From assembly GCA_020310875.1 (NCBI GenBank), contig CM035413.1, positions 185,475,855-185,539,854 of the forward strand: 64,000 nt of DNA, written 5' to 3'. Under the pieces are notes generated by a model. It ran no database searches, had not been told where the DNA came from, and saw only the letters and a list, made by a program, of their open reading frames with translations. Shown piece by piece: positions 60,459 to 64,000 of this stretch. This DNA comes from Ceratopteris richardii (taxonomy: Eukaryota > Streptophyta > Polypodiopsida > Polypodiales > Pteridaceae). Both the position numbers and the translations under genes were made by a program. Numbering within the stretch: position 1 is the first letter of the stretch; the number at the start of each line of letters is the position of its first letter.

Positions 60459-62330
60459 TCAATCTTCCAAGATTACTTGCAAACCAATCATGGCTTTGAA
60501 TTTGCAAAGCTTTGTATCATCCAATGCTTTGGTTAGAATATCTACACATTGTTGATGAGTGGATACATATGATATTTGAATTTCCTTGCTCACAATCTTC
60601 TCTCTTACATAGTGATAATGAACTTCAATATGTTTAGTCCTTGCATGAAAAAATGGATTAGCAGCTAAGTGAATAGAACTCATATTGTCATCAAAAATAG
60701 TTGGAGTTCCAAACTCCAATCCAAGATCTTTGAATAATGTCTTCATCCACATAGCTTCTTGTGTAGCTATGGCAAAACCTCTGTATTCAGCTTCAGTAGA
60801 AGAGAGAGCAACCGTGGGTTGCTTCTTGGATGACCATGAAATAAGCTTTACACTTGCAAAGGTAAGATAACCTGAAGTGCTCCTTCTATCTTCCTTGGAG
60901 CCAGCCCAATCTGCATCAGAAAATAGCTTCAACCCTAAATCAGATACATAGGGATAGTAAAGTCCTTCATTTATGGTTCCTTTGAGATATTTGAGTATCC
61001 TCTTAGCAGCATCCATATGTGGTTTCCTTGGTGTGTGCATGACTTGACTTATCACACTCACACTATAGCATATATCTACCCTTATCAATGTGGCATAATT
61101 GAGACTACCCACAAGGCTTTGATATGATGTGATGTCCTCTATGAGTTCACCTTCATGTGAGCTCAATTTAAGCTTGACCTCCATTGGATTACCTGCAATT
61201 TTACAATCCTCCATCTTGAATTTTGCTAACATATCCTTGATATACTTCCTTTGAGTGAGAAATAAACCATGATCTTTGTAGAAAACTTCCAAACCTAGGA
61301 AGTAGGTAAGTGATCCTAAATCACTTATCTTGAATTCTTCTCTCATCTGATCTTTGATCTTCTTCATACAATCTGCATCAATCCCTTTCAATATTATATA
61401 CATATAAACATAAGTAGATGACCTCAAAATTACTCTTTTTGATAAAGAGTGAAGGATCTATCTTGCTTGGTTGAAAGCCTTCGTCCTGCAAGAATGAAAC
61501 AAGCCTGAAATTCCAAGCTCTTGGAGCTTGCTTGAGACCATACAATGTTTTGTTAAGTTTATACACATAATCAGGATAAACTTGATTCTCAAAACCAGGT
61601 GGTTGTGCCATATATACCTCTTCTGTTATCCAACCATTCAAGAAATATTTTCTTTACATCTAGTTGAAGTATCTTTTGATTCTTGGAAGAGGCAATACTA
61701 AGCAAAACCCTAATAGTAGGCATCTTTGCCATAGGAGAGAAGGTCTCCTCATAATCAATTCCCTGAGTTTGTGCAAACCCTTTTGCTACAAGCCTTGCCT
61801 TATACCTATTAATGGAACCATCAGAATTCTTCCTGAGTTTATAGACCCATCTTGAGCTTATTACCTTCATGGATGGTCTTGGGCACCAAATCCCAAGTGT
61901 TGTTTTCCTAGGGTGCTTCAATCTCTTCCTTCATTGCATGCTTCCATTTTGATTTTGCTTTGGCGTCTTCAAAGGATGATGGCTCCTCTTGATTTCTGTC
62001 CTGTGCTATGTAAATAGAATGTTTAGTTACTAATGAGGTGTCAAACCCATACCTTTCTGGTTTTTTTATTTCCCTTATAGATCTTCTTAAGCCATGTTGT
62101 GATGATTCTGCCTCATGTCCAAGTTCCTACAATTTTGATTTACCTTTTGACTTCCATGCTTTGATTTTTTCCATGTGAGTTTGTTTCTTCATCATCTTCT
62201 GAAGTATCTTGTTCTTCAATCTTTCATTGATGTTCTCTGCCAAGCTTTGGGAAATCTTCTTCAAGGTCATATGGCAATTTGACCTTCCTACATGAATCTT
62301 CATACCATGAATTGTTCTCATCAAAAACTA
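60459..62330 (-). pseudogene. Ty1/copia pol remnant (RT and RNase H)
   Basis: Minus strand from about 62330: an acidic spacer (KLPYDLEEDFPKLGREH), then SSRWVYKLRKNSDGSINRYK and ARLVAKGFAQTQGIDYEETF (61860-61720), LYGLKQAPRAWNFRLVSFLQ (about 61560-61490). The active site is destroyed: LYV is followed directly by YNI, as if about 5 bases coding for the two aspartates had been lost, which also shifts frame. The frame from 61427 continues ISDLGSLTYFLGLEV, YQSLVGSLNYAT and the RNase H blocks FSDADWAGSKEDRRSTSGYL, SWSSKKQPTVALSSTEAEYR and NPFFHARTKHIEVHYHYVRE, to about 60459. The RNase H part alone is intact over 322 codons. Confidence 0.93.
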
Positions 62331-62339
62331 GCGCTCATG

Positions 62340-62420
62340 CATGGAAAGTCAGTCCAAGAGTTAGAAGGGTCCACAAGTGAGCATTGAGGACAATTTTTAA
62401 TCTAAGGGGGAGGAATGTCA
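62340..62420 (+). other. Possible gypsy 3' end scrap with polypurine tract
   Basis: The plus strand has aagtgagcattgaggac, then ctaagggggaggaatgtcac, resembling the end of a gypsy pol followed by a polypurine tract and the first bases (TGTCAC) of an LTR. Too short to confirm. Confidence 0.4.
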
Positions 62421-62496
62421 CATAATCCTCGTAGGAGATGGTTGAACCAGGCCTTAAGAGAGAGGATTAGGAAGTAATCCTCAACCATGGATTTTG

Positions 62497-62552
62497 GGGC
62501 ACGTGTTTAGCCCATCTCACTCCTAACCGGGAGGTTGTGAGTTCAGTTCCCA
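62497..62552 (+). other. tRNA-like scrap (possible SINE head or tRNA pseudogene)
   Basis: The segment GGAGGTTGTGAGTTCAGTTC (from about 62530) closely follows the T-arm/B-box form GGTCGTGGGTTCGANTCC, and it is preceded by ctcactcctaaccgggag, which looks like an anticodon arm. The A-box half is poor and no folded cloverleaf is evident. It could be a degenerate tRNA-derived SINE. The CATACACA field begins a few bases after it. Confidence 0.4.
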
Positions 62553-62555
62553 ACA

Positions 62556-64000
62556 CATATGCATACATAATGCACATGCATATGCATACACACATAGACA
62601 CATACACACAGATAGACACATACACACACATAACCACATACACACTCATAGACACATACACACTTACACACACACATCCAGACACATTTACACATACACA
62701 TGCACACCGACACATATATATAGATACACACATAGACACACACACACACACACATAGACACACACACACATACACACACATATATACACACATAGACACA
62801 CACACACACACATCCACACACATTTACATACACACACATGCACATGCATACAGACACATATATATAGATACACACACATACACACATATGCATGCATATG
62901 CATACATAATGCACATGCATATGCATACATACATGCTTACATGCATAAACACACATACACATGCATACACATACACACATAGACACATGCACACATGCAT
63001 ACACACACACATACACACACATATATGCATACACACACACATAGAGAGACATACACACACATACACATACATGCATACATATGCATACATAATGCATATA
63101 CATATGCATACATACATACTTACATGAATACACACACATATGCATACATATGCATACATAATGCACATGCATATGCATAGATACATGCATACACATACAC
63201 ACACATAGATACATACACACACATAGACACATACATACACATATGCATACATAATGCACATGCATACACATACACACACATAGACACATACATACACATA
63301 GACACATACACATACATACACACACATATACACACAGATTTACACACACATACACATGCATACACACACATACACGCATAGACACACACACGTACACACA
63401 CACATAGACACACACGTACACACATAGACACCTACACACATAGACACATACACACATAATGCATATGCATATGCATACATACGTAATTACATGCATACAC
63501 ACACATACACACACATGCATATATATGCATACACACATACACACATAGAGAGACATACACACACATATACACACACACACATATACACACAATCATACAT
63601 ATGCATACATAATGCACATGCATATGCATACATGCATCCTTACATGCATACACACACATACACACAGATACACATACACACAGACACACACACAAATGTA
63701 GAGAGAGAGACACACACACATACACACATATATATGCATACACACACATGTAAAGAGACATACACACACATACACATACATGCATACATATGCATACATA
63801 ATGCATATGCATATGCATACATACATACTTACATGCATACACAAACATACACACATATACAACACATACACACACATATGCATACATACATACTTACATG
63901 CATACACAGACATACACACACATACACACACACATGCATACATATGCATACGTAATGCACATGCACATGCATAGATATATGCTTACATGTATACACATAC
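62556..64000. repeat. CATACACA field, third occurrence, running off the window
   Basis: Same words as the CACTA-internal fields (atgcatac, cacacata, acacatagacac) in the same sense. It probably marks the left-type field of another CACTA copy to the right, but no terminus is visible. Long frames inside are artefacts. Confidence 0.93.

Noticed and set aside
62537-63955. Open frames of up to 349 codons in the third field
   Set aside because: Same microsatellite artefact.

Overview
This window reads as non-genic, transposon-packed DNA from a land plant nuclear genome. It holds a CACTA (En/Spm-type) DNA transposon with TNP2-type transposase, DUF4218 and DUF4216 coding regions, Ty1/copia elements whose primer-binding sites match the 3' end of initiator methionine tRNA, Ty3/gypsy elements, GT-AG introns and long CA/TG microsatellite fields. 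I see no bacterial operon, no CRISPR array, no rRNA and no intact host gene. The species cannot be read from the sequence; degenerate elements of many ages suggest a large, repeat-rich genome.

Layout. 1-21.5 kb is a graveyard of broken retroelements: a Ty3/gypsy remnant at 4.2-6.7 kb with an inverted block inside its integrase; copia scraps at 7.0 and 8.65 kb; a second gypsy remnant at 8.86-11.4 kb followed by an unrecognised reading frame; a candidate minus-strand LTR with its primer site at 13.6-13.9 kb; copia RT and integrase scraps at 14.6-16.4 kb; and a copia 3' end (RNase H, polypurine tract, LTR) present twice in tandem at 16.5-20 kb. 21,549-37,529 is a complete-ended 16-kb CACTA element with CACTACAAG termini and an AGA target duplication on both sides. 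Its accessory (TNPA/Ptta-like) gene runs on the plus strand in two halves, at 27.2-27.9 and 34.6-35.3 kb. The main transposase gene lies between them on the minus strand (34,265 to 29,292). One intron of the transposase gene carries a near-perfect 394-bp inverted repeat made from a non-transposase protein-coding fragment.

37.5-39.7 kb holds a gypsy gag fragment and an LTR-like segment. 39,741-49,903 is a second, end-less copy of the left half of the CACTA element. A 5.16-kb Ty1/copia element (43,666-48,822) sits inside one of its introns, with LTRs of about 95% identity and a 5-bp target duplication. 50,226-59,127 is an old minus-strand Ty3/gypsy element with LTRs of about 90% identity, three zinc knuckles in gag, and a decayed coiled-coil reading frame downstream of integrase. 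59.3-62.3 kb is a minus-strand copia remnant. 62.5-64 kb is a tRNA-like scrap followed by a third CATACACA field that runs off the window.

Almost all coding regions are interrupted by stops or frameshifts, so exon and domain calls describe pseudogenes. The long cysteine/valine/methionine or histidine/threonine reading frames in the CA/TG fields are microsatellite artefacts. The most unusual items are the transposase gene nested antisense in the accessory gene of the CACTA element, the intronic inverted repeat of a captured gene fragment, the sense reading frames after integrase in two separate gypsy elements, and the empty-site/filled-site pair made by the copia insertion.
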